The notes: generated by a model not told the origin, from the sequence alone. A stretch of DNA of 7,745 bases from a bacterium (GCA_014381105.1 JACMIO010000052.1:1-7745), one strand, 5' to 3'. Shown: positions 1-6,199, counted from the stretch's first letter. Numbers and translations: made by a program.

Positions 1-77
1 ACACAGGAAACCAGTTTCATTATGCTGTATGCTCATGTCCGGGATGTAAAGTTTGCCTAGGGATTATGGCGGGATAG
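1..77 (+). CDS. Possible C-terminal end of a cysteine-rich protein (partial, cut by window edge)
   Basis: The third forward frame is open from the window edge to a TAG at 75-77 and encodes about 24 residues ending VCSCPGCKVCLGIMAG. The Cys pattern C-x-C-x2-C-x2-C is the kind that binds zinc or an Fe-S cluster and is unlikely in random non-coding sequence, although so short a piece proves nothing. A six-T run starts 13 bases after the stop, as expected for the end of a transcription unit. I do not recognise the family. Frame 1 is also open, to position 60, but its 19 residues show no motif; the reverse strand has stops. No function is assigned. Confidence 0.35.
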   Translation, partial: TGNQFHYAVCSCPGCKVCLGIMAG

Positions 78-89
78 TCAAGAAAACAA

Positions 90-95
90 TTTTTT
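90..95 (+). terminator. T-run terminator behind the left-edge gene
   Basis: Six consecutive T residues lie 12 bases after the TAG at 75-77. Archaeal RNA polymerase can terminate at T-runs without a hairpin. No strong stem is visible just before it. The remaining sequence up to about 208 shows no gene. Confidence 0.35.
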
Positions 96-220
96 GTCCA
101 GCAGACCAAAATCCGGTTTCTATTGTATTAAGACCTTCAGTTTGAAATGACTTTTACCTGAAACTTCAATATATTCTCTTAAACGAGTAGATTTCTAATC
201 GCATGACAGTTATCTATAAC

Positions 221-229
221 GTTTAATTA
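221..229 (+). promoter_or_regulatory. Candidate TATA box for tRNA-Leu
   Basis: GTTTAATTA is centred about 35 bp upstream of the mature tRNA 5' end at 260. With the usual archaeal TATA-to-start distance of about 25 bp, transcription would begin near 250 and leave a leader of about 10 nt for RNase P to remove. A 12-bp palindrome, GTTATCTATAAC (209-220), sits immediately upstream. The assignment rests on position and base composition only. Confidence 0.35.
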
Positions 230-285
230 CCATCTCCTTATCAAATCTGATTGGTTCACGCGGGGGTTGTAGAGCCTGGCCAAAT

Positions 286-300
286 AACTAAGATTTGGAA
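286..300 (+). other. Non-canonical tRNA intron in the D-arm (15 nt)
   Basis: The unspliced sequence cannot form a D stem. Excision of these 15 nt restores a D arm of normal tRNA-Leu length, joining U23 (285) to A24 (301). Base 286 equals 301, so the cut could equally be 287-301. Around it, CCAA (280-283) pairs with TTGG (295-298), leaving bulges A284-T285/A286 on the 5' side and A299-A300/A301 on the 3' side. That is the four-pair central helix and two three-base bulges recognised by archaeal tRNA splicing endonuclease. The outer helix is short or imperfect (G279-C302, then CCTG 275-278 with CAGG 304-307, G303 bulged), so this would be a relaxed bulge-helix-bulge. Confidence 0.7.
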
Positions 301-314
301 ACGCAGGACTTAAG

Positions 315-330
315 ATCTTATAAATTGGGG
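315..330 (+). other. Canonical tRNA intron at position 37/38 (16 nt)
   Basis: Anticodon-loop base G37 is at 314, and A38 followed by the 3' anticodon strand TCCTG begins at 331, so 16 nt (ATCTTATAAATTGGGG) separate them. This is the standard archaeal intron position. ATC occurs at both 315-317 and 331-333, so sequence alone leaves the cut ambiguous by up to three bases. The predicted central helix, CTTA (309-312) with TTGG (325-328), has one U-U mismatch, so the splice motif is imperfect. Confidence 0.8.
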
Positions 331-397
331 ATCCTGTCCTTCAGGGGTTCGTGGGTTCAAATCCCACCTCCCGCATTCAAATATGGATATCTTAGAG

Positions 398-402
398 TTT
401 TT
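398..402 (+). terminator. T-run, possible tRNA-Leu terminator
   Basis: Five Ts begin 23 bases after the tRNA 3' end, with a second run of four at 413-416. Short T-runs serve as archaeal terminators. There is no hairpin, and the short length makes this tentative. Confidence 0.3.
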
Positions 403-456
403 GATGAATTGATTTTGTTTCCTGTCAATTAGTCTTCCTTCAAATCGAACAAACCT

Positions 457-474
457 ACATTAATTACATTAATT
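457..474. repeat. Tandem 9-bp duplication in the aconitase upstream region
   Basis: ACATTAATT occurs twice head to tail and is followed by a further AATT. It lies about 225-240 bp before the aconitase start, far from the putative core promoter. Probably simple AT-rich slippage. Confidence 0.6.
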
Positions 475-668
475 AATTGAGCAATCAATATTGTTGATAT
501 CCATAAACAGAACATGTATGTGATTCTATTAACCATAATTATTGATAGTCTATTACACATAATGATAGTTATCAAATAGTTAATGGAGTTATAATTTCAA
601 GAGTAAGAAAAAAGTTTGTATGTTATTATCTTTCATCTAGTACCTTTTCAAGAAGCAATTCTGAATAA

Positions 669-676
669 TTAAATAT
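669..676 (+). promoter_or_regulatory. TATA-like box for aconitase
   Basis: TTAAATAT lies 22-29 bp before the ATG at 698. At this distance transcription would start at or next to the start codon, giving a leaderless mRNA. In agreement, no Shine-Dalgarno sequence precedes the ATG. Confidence 0.55.
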
Positions 677-697
677 GAAATAAAGTATCACTAGTAT

Positions 698-2989
698 ATG
701 GAGTCAGTTGGATCTCTGGACATAATTTCTACAACCTACACAAAGCTAAAAGACAATATTATCAAGTATCAAAAAATACTCGGCAGAGGTCTCACCGCAT
801 CGGAAAAAATTCTTGTTGGTCACATTCATGCTTCAGATATAAATAAAGAAATCAGATCAGGACTAGATTACGTTTTTCTTGATCCAGACAGAGTTGCTTT
901 GCAGGATGTGACAGGTCAAATGACATTGCTGCAATTCATGCAATCTGGTCTCAATAGCGTGGTCGTTCCGACTACCGTTCATTGCGATCATCTTATTCAG
1001 GCAAGAACTGGTGGTGAGTCCGACACCAAGTTAGCTCTTTATGAAAACAATGAGGTATACAAATTTCTTGAATCGGCTTCAAGAAAATATGGAATTGGAT
1101 TCTGGAAACCAGGTTCCGGTATAATTCACCAAGTTGTACTTGAAAATTATGCGTTTCCAGGAGGATTGCTGATAGGTACTGATTCGCATACGCCTAACGC
1201 TGGTGGACTTGGGATGATTGCAATAGGAGTAGGCGGACTGGACGCTGCCGAAGTAATGTCAGGAATGTCATGGGAAATCCTTTATCCAAAACGCATAGGA
1301 GTATTTCTAACTGGTAAACTAAATGGATGGGCGTCACCAAAGGACATTATTCTTTACGTGGCGTCCAAACTTACTGTTTATGGAGGAACAAACGCAATCA
1401 TAGAATATTTTGGTCCTGGTGCAAGGACCATCAGCTGTACTGGAAAGGCGACCATTACCAATATGGGAGCAGAAATCGGGGCAACTTGCTCGCTATTCTC
1501 CTATGATGAAAAAATGGAAACTTATCTTCGGGCGACAAGACGCGAGGGCATTGCGGAATTAGCAAACAAACATAGAGATTTTTTTACAATTGATAGAGAG
1601 ATAGAAGAAGAGATCTTAAAAAACCGAGAGAAGGCACTCGATTATTTTGATCAATTGATTGAAATAGACCTTTCAAACCTTGAACCATACATAGTGGGTC
1701 CCCATACGCCGGACCTAGCAAGACCCATATCCAAAATGGCAATCGATGTCAAAAGGAATAGTTATTTGGATACAATTTCTGTTGCATTGATTGGGAGTTG
1801 TACAAATTCATCATACGAAGATATGTCAAGGGCATCAGATATTGCTGTCCAAGCCAAATCAAAGGGAGTTAAAGTAAAGGTTCCTCTTCAAGTTACTCCA
1901 GGATCGGAAATGATTCGTGGTACTATTGAGAGAGACGGACAGATGAATGCACTAAAGGATATTGGAGCAAACGTACTGGCAAACGCATGTGGTCCGTGCA
2001 TTGGACAGTGGAATAGATCTGAACTTAAGAAAGGAATACCCAATACCATTGTAACTTCCTATAATAGAAATTTTCCAGGCCGTAATGATGGGAGTAGGGA
2101 AACCATGAATTTTATTGGAAGTCCAGAATTGGTAATAGCATTAGCCTTAGAAGGCCGACTTTCATTCAATCCATTAACAGATGAGCTCACCGCGATGGAC
2201 GGTACCAAATTTAAACTAGAGCCACCCAAAATTGCGCCAGAAATCCCATCAAATGGATTTGTGTATAATCAAGACGTGTACATTCCTCCAACACATGAAT
2301 ATCAAGATGTAGATGTACTAATAGACCCAAATAGTTCCAGGTTGCAAGAACTTGAGCCATTTTCTCGGTGGGACGGCAAGGATTTTGAAAACGTACCGAT
2401 TCTAGCTAAGATTAATGGAAAGTGTACCACCGATCATATTTCACCTGCCGGGCCTTGGTTGATGTATAGGGGTCATTTAGACAAGATAAGCGATAACCTC
2501 CTACTTGGCGCAGTTAATTCCTTTCATCAAGATCAAGTTGGAAAAGGTAAGAACGCGTTGAACCAAGAAATAGAATTGTTGGCCCATATTGCGCGCGAAT
2601 ATAAGGCTATGGGTATGAGATGGATAATAATCGGAGATAATAACTACGGAGAAGGTAGCAGTCGAGAACATGCTGCAATGACACCACGTTATTTAGGCTG
2701 TTGCGCAGTGATAGCAAAGAGCTTTGCAAGGATACATGAGACTAATTTGAAAAGGCAAGGAGTACTAGCTCTTACATTCCGCAATCTAGGAGACTATGGG
2801 AAGATATTAGAGGATGACAGAATAAGCATTTTGGACCTTCAGAATTTTGAAGAGGGCAAATATCTTAAAGGCGTTATTCATCATAGTAACGCTAATGATG
2901 AAGAGATCATGCTAATGCATTCGTATAATTCATCACAAATAAAGTGGTTCAAAGCTGGTTCTGCACTTAATTTAATGCGCACGAAATAA
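698..2989 (+). CDS. acn: Aconitate hydratase, mitochondrial type (763 aa)
   Basis: Aconitase interconverts citrate and isocitrate through cis-aconitate in the TCA cycle, in the cytoplasm, using a [4Fe-4S] cluster. The three cluster cysteines are visible: Cys368 in GSCTNSS and Cys431/Cys434 in ACGPCIGQW. Other signatures are GTDSHTPNAGGLG (about 159-171) in the N-terminal three-domain catalytic part and the C-terminal swivel-domain loop GDNNYGEGSSREH (about 646-658), which carries the catalytic serine and arginine. Length and the 63-residue cysteine spacing match mitochondrial aconitase rather than the roughly 890-residue AcnA/IRP form or bacterial AcnB; there is no targeting peptide. The start is supported by a TATA-like box at -22 to -29. 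It stands alone and converges on pdxT with a 19-bp gap. All key residues are intact. Function is secure; bacterial origin of the archaeal gene is only an inference. Confidence 0.96.
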   Translation: MESVGSLDIISTTYTKLKDNIIKYQKILGRGLTASEKILVGHIHASDINKEIRSGLDYVFLDPDRVALQDVTGQMTLLQFMQSGLNSVVVPTTVHCDHLIQARTGGESDTKLALYENNEVYKFLESASRKYGIGFWKPGSGIIHQVVLENYAFPGGLLIGTDSHTPNAGGLGMIAIGVGGLDAAEVMSGMSWEILYPKRIGVFLTGKLNGWASPKDIILYVASKLTVYGGTNAIIEYFGPGARTISCTGKATITNMGAEIGATCSLFSYDEKMETYLRATRREGIAELANKHRDFFTIDREIEEEILKNREKALDYFDQLIEIDLSNLEPYIVGPHTPDLARPISKMAIDVKRNSYLDTISVALIGSCTNSSYEDMSRASDIAVQAKSKGVKVKVPLQVTPGSEMIRGTIERDGQMNALKDIGANVLANACGPCIGQWNRSELKKGIPNTIVTSYNRNFPGRNDGSRETMNFIGSPELVIALALEGRLSFNPLTDELTAMDGTKFKLEPPKIAPEIPSNGFVYNQDVYIPPTHEYQDVDVLIDPNSSRLQELEPFSRWDGKDFENVPILAKINGKCTTDHISPAGPWLMYRGHLDKISDNLLLGAVNSFHQDQVGKGKNALNQEIELLAHIAREYKAMGMRWIIIGDNNYGEGSSREHAAMTPRYLGCCAVIAKSFARIHETNLKRQGVLALTFRNLGDYGKILEDDRISILDLQNFEEGKYLKGVIHHSNANDEEIMLMHSYNSSQIKWFKAGSALNLMRTK

Positions 2990-3008
2990 CTATTTCTCAA
3001 AATTCTCA

Positions 3009-3644
3009 TTATTGGTTATTTGCTTTCTTCCATTTTGCTATTAACTCAATAAACAGTTTATGCATTCTATTATCACCAGATAATTCGGGATGAAAGGAAG
3101 TTCCAATAATGTTTTCCTGTTGAACAGCTACTATTTTTCCATCAAATTTACTCAAGATTTGCACCTGTGGTCCTGCTGAAATCACTGAGGGTGCGCGAAT
3201 AAAAATTCCTCTAAAATCGTTCCCTATTCCGGATATTTCTAGATTTGACTCAAATGAATCATACTGTCTTCCAAATGAATTCCTCTCTATCTCAACATCT
3301 AATGCACCTAACAATAATTGTTTCTTATTTCCGACTACTCTATCATAAGACTGTTTGGCCAAAACTATCATACCTGCACATGTTCCCATAATTGGTAATC
3401 TGTTTTGTAGAACTTTGTTTATCGAATCTAACAATCCATTCTTTATTGCAATTAGCAAACCCATTACAGTGCTCTCACCTCCAGGAATAATCAATCCATC
3501 AATTTTCATAATTTCGTCAGGGTAACGAACAGAGATTACTTTCCCTTTCTGGTTCATCTCTTCCAAAGCATAGGTTGCTGCTTTGATATTTTCTTCAACA
3601 TCGCCTTGAAGAGCCAATACTCCAATTAGTAATTCATCATTCAT
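3009..3644 (-). CDS. pdxT: PLP synthase glutaminase subunit PdxT (211 aa)
   Basis: PdxT is the class I glutamine amidotransferase subunit of the ribose-5-phosphate-dependent pyridoxal phosphate synthase. It hydrolyses glutamine and passes ammonia to PdxS inside a cytoplasmic PdxS/PdxT complex. Visible motifs are the N-terminal GVLALQGDVEE, the oxyanion-loop PGGEST (54-59), the nucleophile elbow GTCAGM with Cys89, and the catalytic pair His185/Glu187 in SFHPEL. At 211 residues it is close to the usual length of about 200. Its ATG overlaps the pdxS stop in an ATGA (3641-3644), so the two are probably translated by coupling from one mRNA, which suits subunits of one complex. The same SFHPEL-type triad occurs in HisH, but ALQGD, GGEST and the pdxS neighbour settle the assignment. 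Confidence 0.96.
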   Translation of the reverse strand: MNDELLIGVLALQGDVEENIKAATYALEEMNQKGKVISVRYPDEIMKIDGLIIPGGESTVMGLLIAIKNGLLDSINKVLQNRLPIMGTCAGMIVLAKQSYDRVVGNKKQLLLGALDVEIERNSFGRQYDSFESNLEISGIGNDFRGIFIRAPSVISAGPQVQILSKFDGKIVAVQQENIIGTSFHPELSGDNRMHKLFIELIAKWKKANNQ

Positions 3645-4612
3645 ATTGTTGGTCCTCTTTCTTGCATCCTTAAATCCAAATTCTTTGTATCAAGACCGAG
3701 CATTGATTTTTTCTCATCAATCATTTTTTGTGCATCAAGAACTGTCTTGGGATCATCATGATAGGTAGTCGCAATAACGACGGCCTTGGCTCTTTCAAGT
3801 GGATCTTCTGCTTTGAATATTCCTGATCCTACGAAAATTCCGTCACAACCAAGATTCATTAGTAAAGCGGCATCTGCTGGTGTGGATATGCCCCCAGCAG
3901 CAAAATTTACGACAGGAAGTCTCCCTAGCCTCCCTGTTTCCTTAACTATTTCAAGAGAGGATTGAATTTCTCTTGAAATCTTGATTAGTTCTTGATCATC
4001 ATTATTATCATAAATTCCCTTCAATTTCCTGATTTCATTATTAACCATACGTATGTGAGCTACTGCGTGTGAAACATCCCCCGTACCCGGCTCTCCTTTT
4101 GTTCTTATCATTGCAGCACCCTCCTCTATCCTTCGTAAAGCTTCTCCCAAATTCTTCGCGCCATTCACAAAAGGAGTTGTATAATTCCACTTCCAAATAT
4201 GCCTAATTTCATCAGCGGGACTAAGTACTTCACTCTCGTCGATCATGTCAACTCCTATTTCCTCGAGTATACTGGCTTCAGAGGAATGGCCAATCCTGCA
4301 TTTAGCCATAATTGGGATGCTCACTGAATCTAATACCGCTTGAATTACTTTTACGCTAGCAGTTCTTGCTACCCCACCGGCATGTCGCACATCAAAAGGA
4401 AGTTTGTCCAAAACCATTACTGCCACTGCTCCCGCGTCCTCAGCTATTTGTGCTTGTTCAACATTCGTTACATCCATTATTACACCATGTTTTTGCATAT
4501 GAGCAAATCCACGCTTTAACAAGGCAGTTCCACTTGTTGTCTGCTTGCCGTCGACAGTTGAAATCTTAATGCCCTTTGACAATGGATATGCACCTACTTG
4601 CGATATTGTCAT
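3641..4612 (-). CDS. pdxS: PLP synthase catalytic subunit PdxS (323 aa)
   Basis: PdxS builds pyridoxal 5'-phosphate from ribose 5-phosphate, glyceraldehyde 3-phosphate and ammonia supplied by PdxT. It is a TIM barrel, and family members form dodecamers. Recognisable blocks are RGFAHMQKHGVIMDV (Asp47), DVRHAGGVAR (74-83), IMAKCRIGH with Lys104 (the Schiff-base lysine, Lys81 in Bacillus subtilis), IDESEVLSPADE, RTKGEPGTGD with the second lysine Lys172, and VVNFAAGGISTPADAAL followed by GIFVGSGIFK. Compared with the roughly 294-residue Bacillus protein it has about 23 extra N-terminal residues and a small insertion near 200-210, from memory of that family. The next in-frame Met (39) lies within conserved sequence, and a TATA-like box sits 23-30 bp before this ATG, so the long start is favoured. 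It is the first gene of the pdxS-pdxT operon. Confidence 0.97.
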   Translation of the reverse strand: MTISQVGAYPLSKGIKISTVDGKQTTSGTALLKRGFAHMQKHGVIMDVTNVEQAQIAEDAGAVAVMVLDKLPFDVRHAGGVARTASVKVIQAVLDSVSIPIMAKCRIGHSSEASILEEIGVDMIDESEVLSPADEIRHIWKWNYTTPFVNGAKNLGEALRRIEEGAAMIRTKGEPGTGDVSHAVAHIRMVNNEIRKLKGIYDNNDDQELIKISREIQSSLEIVKETGRLGRLPVVNFAAGGISTPADAALLMNLGCDGIFVGSGIFKAEDPLERAKAVVIATTYHDDPKTVLDAQKMIDEKKSMLGLDTKNLDLRMQERGPTI

Positions 4613-4634
4613 CTACTGTTTTTCTTAGTTTACA

Positions 4635-4642
4635 TTATTTAG
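4635..4642 (-). promoter_or_regulatory. TATA-like box for pdxS-pdxT
   Basis: Read on the minus strand the sequence is CTAAATAA, 23-30 bp upstream of the pdxS ATG at 4612. The spacing is nearly the same as for aconitase and again implies a leaderless transcript. The rest of the pdxS/ribL divergent gap (4613-4864) shows no gene. Confidence 0.5.
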
Positions 4643-4828
4643 ATATTAGTCTTGCTAAACGATTACGGACCTGACCATAGTTTTGACTCTACGATTCCAC
4701 ACTTACATGTCGATGAATGTTGAAATTTGGCATTCTGTGACTCGATACAGATCCGACGCCAAACTAGCATGTCGTGTCATTAGATTAAAAGTTTCTTGTA
4801 AAAAGAACATCACATTTTGAGAATAGAA

Positions 4829-4836
4829 CTAAATAG
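4829..4836 (+). promoter_or_regulatory. TATA-like box for the RibL-like gene
   Basis: CTAAATAG resembles the pdxS box and lies 29-36 bp before the ATG at 4865, consistent with a very short leader. It supports 4865 over the upstream TTG at 4817, which would lie before the predicted transcription start. A second AT-rich stretch, TTAAAAG near 4784-4790, could instead serve the TTG start. Confidence 0.4.
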
Positions 4837-4864
4837 ACATTATTACTTTAATATTGTCAAATTC

Positions 4865-5494
4865 ATGATAGAACCTTCAGACAAAGCTATTCTGACAGCC
4901 ATCTATATCTCTTCACTTGAGCCAGAAATTTTACCCTTAGAATTTCTAAAGAATCGAACTACAATATCAGATGATATGTTTGATCTAAAAATCAAATATA
5001 TGATAAAAAATGGCTTTGTTGAAAATTCGGATCCACTCAGATTAACTTTCATTGGAAGAGGGTTACTAAAAGTTGTATTGATTGGAGGGGTTTTTGATAT
5101 TGTTCATCCAGGTCATATTCATACATTAAAGGACGCCAAAAATCAGGGCGACGTCCTGGTTGTGGTAGTTGCAAGGAGCTCCACAGCACTTAGGATAAAC
5201 AAACAGAGAAAAATATATCACAATGAAACCCTTAGGAAAGAATTAGTTGCTTCGATTAGGTATGTTGATTATGCAATCATTGGAAGAGAAGGTACCTTGT
5301 ATGATACTGTCGAGTTTGTAAAGCCAGACATCATTGCTTTGGGGTACGATCAAATTCATACAGAAAAGGAGATAGCAGTCAATTGCGCAAAAAGAGGTAT
5401 AAATACAAGAATAATACGATTGAACACACCAATACCTGGTTCTAAGAGTACCCAAATCAAGGAAGAACTTGGTCATTCAATTTATGATATATGA
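4865..5494 (+). CDS. ribL: RibL-like FAD synthetase / nucleotidyltransferase with N-terminal winged helix (209 aa)
   Basis: From about residue 68 this is a cytidylyltransferase-fold protein with GVFDIVHPGHIHTL, the HxGH nucleotide-binding motif at 81-84, followed by GYDQ (160-163) and a C-terminal KSTQI (194-198) matching the family's ST-x-I signature. This fits archaeal RibL, which adds AMP to FMN to make FAD. Residues 1-66 are not part of that fold. They look like a winged helix: a first helix from about 5, a second near 24-30, a recognition-type helix ISDDMFDLKIKYMIKNGFV, then LRLTFIGRG as the wing. The frame is open upstream to a TTG at 4817 (225 aa), but the ATG at 4865 has a better-placed TATA box. 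The adjoining convergent gene makes FMN, which supports the FAD role. Another nucleotidyltransferase substrate such as glycerol-3-phosphate cannot be excluded. Confidence 0.78.
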   Translation: MIEPSDKAILTAIYISSLEPEILPLEFLKNRTTISDDMFDLKIKYMIKNGFVENSDPLRLTFIGRGLLKVVLIGGVFDIVHPGHIHTLKDAKNQGDVLVVVVARSSTALRINKQRKIYHNETLRKELVASIRYVDYAIIGREGTLYDTVEFVKPDIIALGYDQIHTEKEIAVNCAKRGINTRIIRLNTPIPGSKSTQIKEELGHSIYDI

Positions 5495-6193
5495 TTCTGT
5501 CATATTTTCTGATGTCTTCAAGGTTACCTTAACATTATCACCGTTCTTTAAATTGAGTACTTTTTTGATATTAACGGGAGCTATGATCTCTAACATGTTG
5601 TTGTCATGATGTGTTCGTTCAAGAATTAACAGGTCTGAACGAATATTTTCGTTCCCATTGATAACAACAGGATAACACTTGACCCACCCGTAAGTTCGTT
5701 TAGAATCGCTAAATCCATCTATGAAATGATAACGGAAGCTTTCAATTTTTTCTCTATTTTCTAAAGACAAAGCATCAACTATGCGAATATTGAGAGTGCC
5801 TGGGTATGGAACATATCCTATCTTCTTCTTAAACTGCTTGCGGTACCCATCAAGACTCATGTAATATTTACCCTCGCCCATTCCGGATACTAGAGCACCA
5901 TTAAAATGTACATTCCCAGGTGATGAATTTAACGCCATGTAAAGAAATTCTGACATTTTTTTGACAACTGAAAGACCTTCGTCTGTTACTCTAATTAGGT
6001 AACCATGTCCTTTCTTGACACGTTCCACGTATTTTAATTCCTGTAGTTCCAAAATTACCTTTGATGCTGCTTGTTGTGATTTGTTTATTTCAATTCCAAT
6101 ATCAGTACTGGTAAAATCAATAAAATTGTCCTTTGCTCCCTTAAGCAGTAGTTTGGCTAGTGTTATTACATATTCAGACTTTATATCTTGCAT
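5477..6193 (-). CDS. ribK: CTP-dependent riboflavin kinase with N-terminal winged helix, RbkR type (238 aa)
   Basis: The archaeal kinase domain (about 95-228) phosphorylates riboflavin to FMN using CTP rather than ATP. Its signatures are VSGMGEGKYYMS (102-113), YVPYPGTLNIRI (127-138) and LERTHHDNNMLEIIAP (191-206), then LNLKNGDNVKV. Residues 7-80 form a winged helix: an N-terminal helix, DIGIEINKSQQAASKVILEL as the helix-turn-helix, and KGHGYLIRVTDEG as the wing. Kinases with this domain are known in archaea as RbkR, which both make FMN and repress riboflavin genes, so regulation is plausible but not shown here. The ATG is 6 bp after the dnaG stop, so it is probably co-transcribed with dnaG. 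Its last 18 bp overlap the 3' end of the RibL-like gene on the other strand. The kinase assignment is firm; DNA binding is inferred. Confidence 0.93.
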   Translation of the reverse strand: MQDIKSEYVITLAKLLLKGAKDNFIDFTSTDIGIEINKSQQAASKVILELQELKYVERVKKGHGYLIRVTDEGLSVVKKMSEFLYMALNSSPGNVHFNGALVSGMGEGKYYMSLDGYRKQFKKKIGYVPYPGTLNIRIVDALSLENREKIESFRYHFIDGFSDSKRTYGWVKCYPVVINGNENIRSDLLILERTHHDNNMLEIIAPVNIKKVLNLKNGDNVKVTLKTSENMTESYIIN

Positions 6194-6199
6194 CGTTCT

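Larger units (their letters stand above)
260..375 (+). tRNA. tRNA-Leu(UAA) with two short introns
   Basis: Acceptor strands GCGGGGG (260-266) and CTCCCGC (368-374) form seven pairs including one G-U, with discriminator A375 and no encoded CCA. The T arm is GTGGG (351-355), loop TTCAAAT, CCCAC (363-367). The anticodon stem is CAGGA (304-308) with TCCTG (332-336); the loop reads CT-TAA-GA with anticodon TAA at 311-313, G37 at 314 and A38 at 331. A long variable arm (337-350) makes it class II, as leucine tRNAs are. The span is 116 nt, too long for an uninterrupted tRNA-Leu. Removing 315-330 (position 37/38) and 286-300 (D-arm) leaves 85 nt. The D stem then pairs as G10-C25, U11-A24, A12-U23 with a G13/A22 mismatch, matching typical archaeal tRNA-Leu. 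The tRNA and its identity are firm; exact intron ends are inferred. Confidence 0.93.
376..697 (+). other. Non-coding spacer between tRNA-Leu and aconitase
   Basis: There is no credible gene on either strand; the longest ATG reading frames are only a few codons. The spacer is very AT-rich. It holds T-runs at 398-402 and 413-416 that may end the tRNA transcript, a tandem 9-bp repeat (ACATTAATT twice, 457-474), an inverted repeat ATCAA/TTGAT (484-488 and 494-498) around the palindrome CAATATTG, and a 12-bp palindrome TGATAGTTATCA (563-574). The aconitase TATA-like box is at 669-676. None of the repeats is long or repeated enough to call a mobile element. Confidence 0.6.

Noticed and set aside
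376..697. Possible mobile-element remnant in the AT-rich spacer
   Set aside because: Repeats are short (9 bp tandem, 12 bp palindrome), with no transposase fragment, terminal inverted repeats or target duplication. No copy of the tRNA 3' end was found to suggest an integration site.
4366..4569. Forward reading frame of 67 codons opposite pdxS
   Set aside because: It lies wholly antisense to strongly conserved PdxS sequence, is rich in His/Leu/Pro as expected of a shadow frame, and has no promoter or recognisable motif.
4817..4864. Sixteen-codon N-terminal extension of the RibL-like protein from a TTG start
   Set aside because: The TATA-like box at 4829-4836 would lie inside the extension, and the ATG at 4865 begins a complete winged-helix domain. 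The TTG is kept only as an alternative.
4613..4864. Possible riboswitch or regulatory RNA in the pdxS/RibL divergent gap
   Set aside because: No conserved FMN- or PLP-linked structure was recognised, only a CATGTCG direct repeat and weak inverted repeats; the likely leaderless starts leave no room for a leader RNA.
5243..5476. Reverse reading frame of 77 codons opposite the RibL-like gene
   Set aside because: It is the antisense shadow of the nucleotidyltransferase domain, with a random-looking Cys/Tyr-rich composition.
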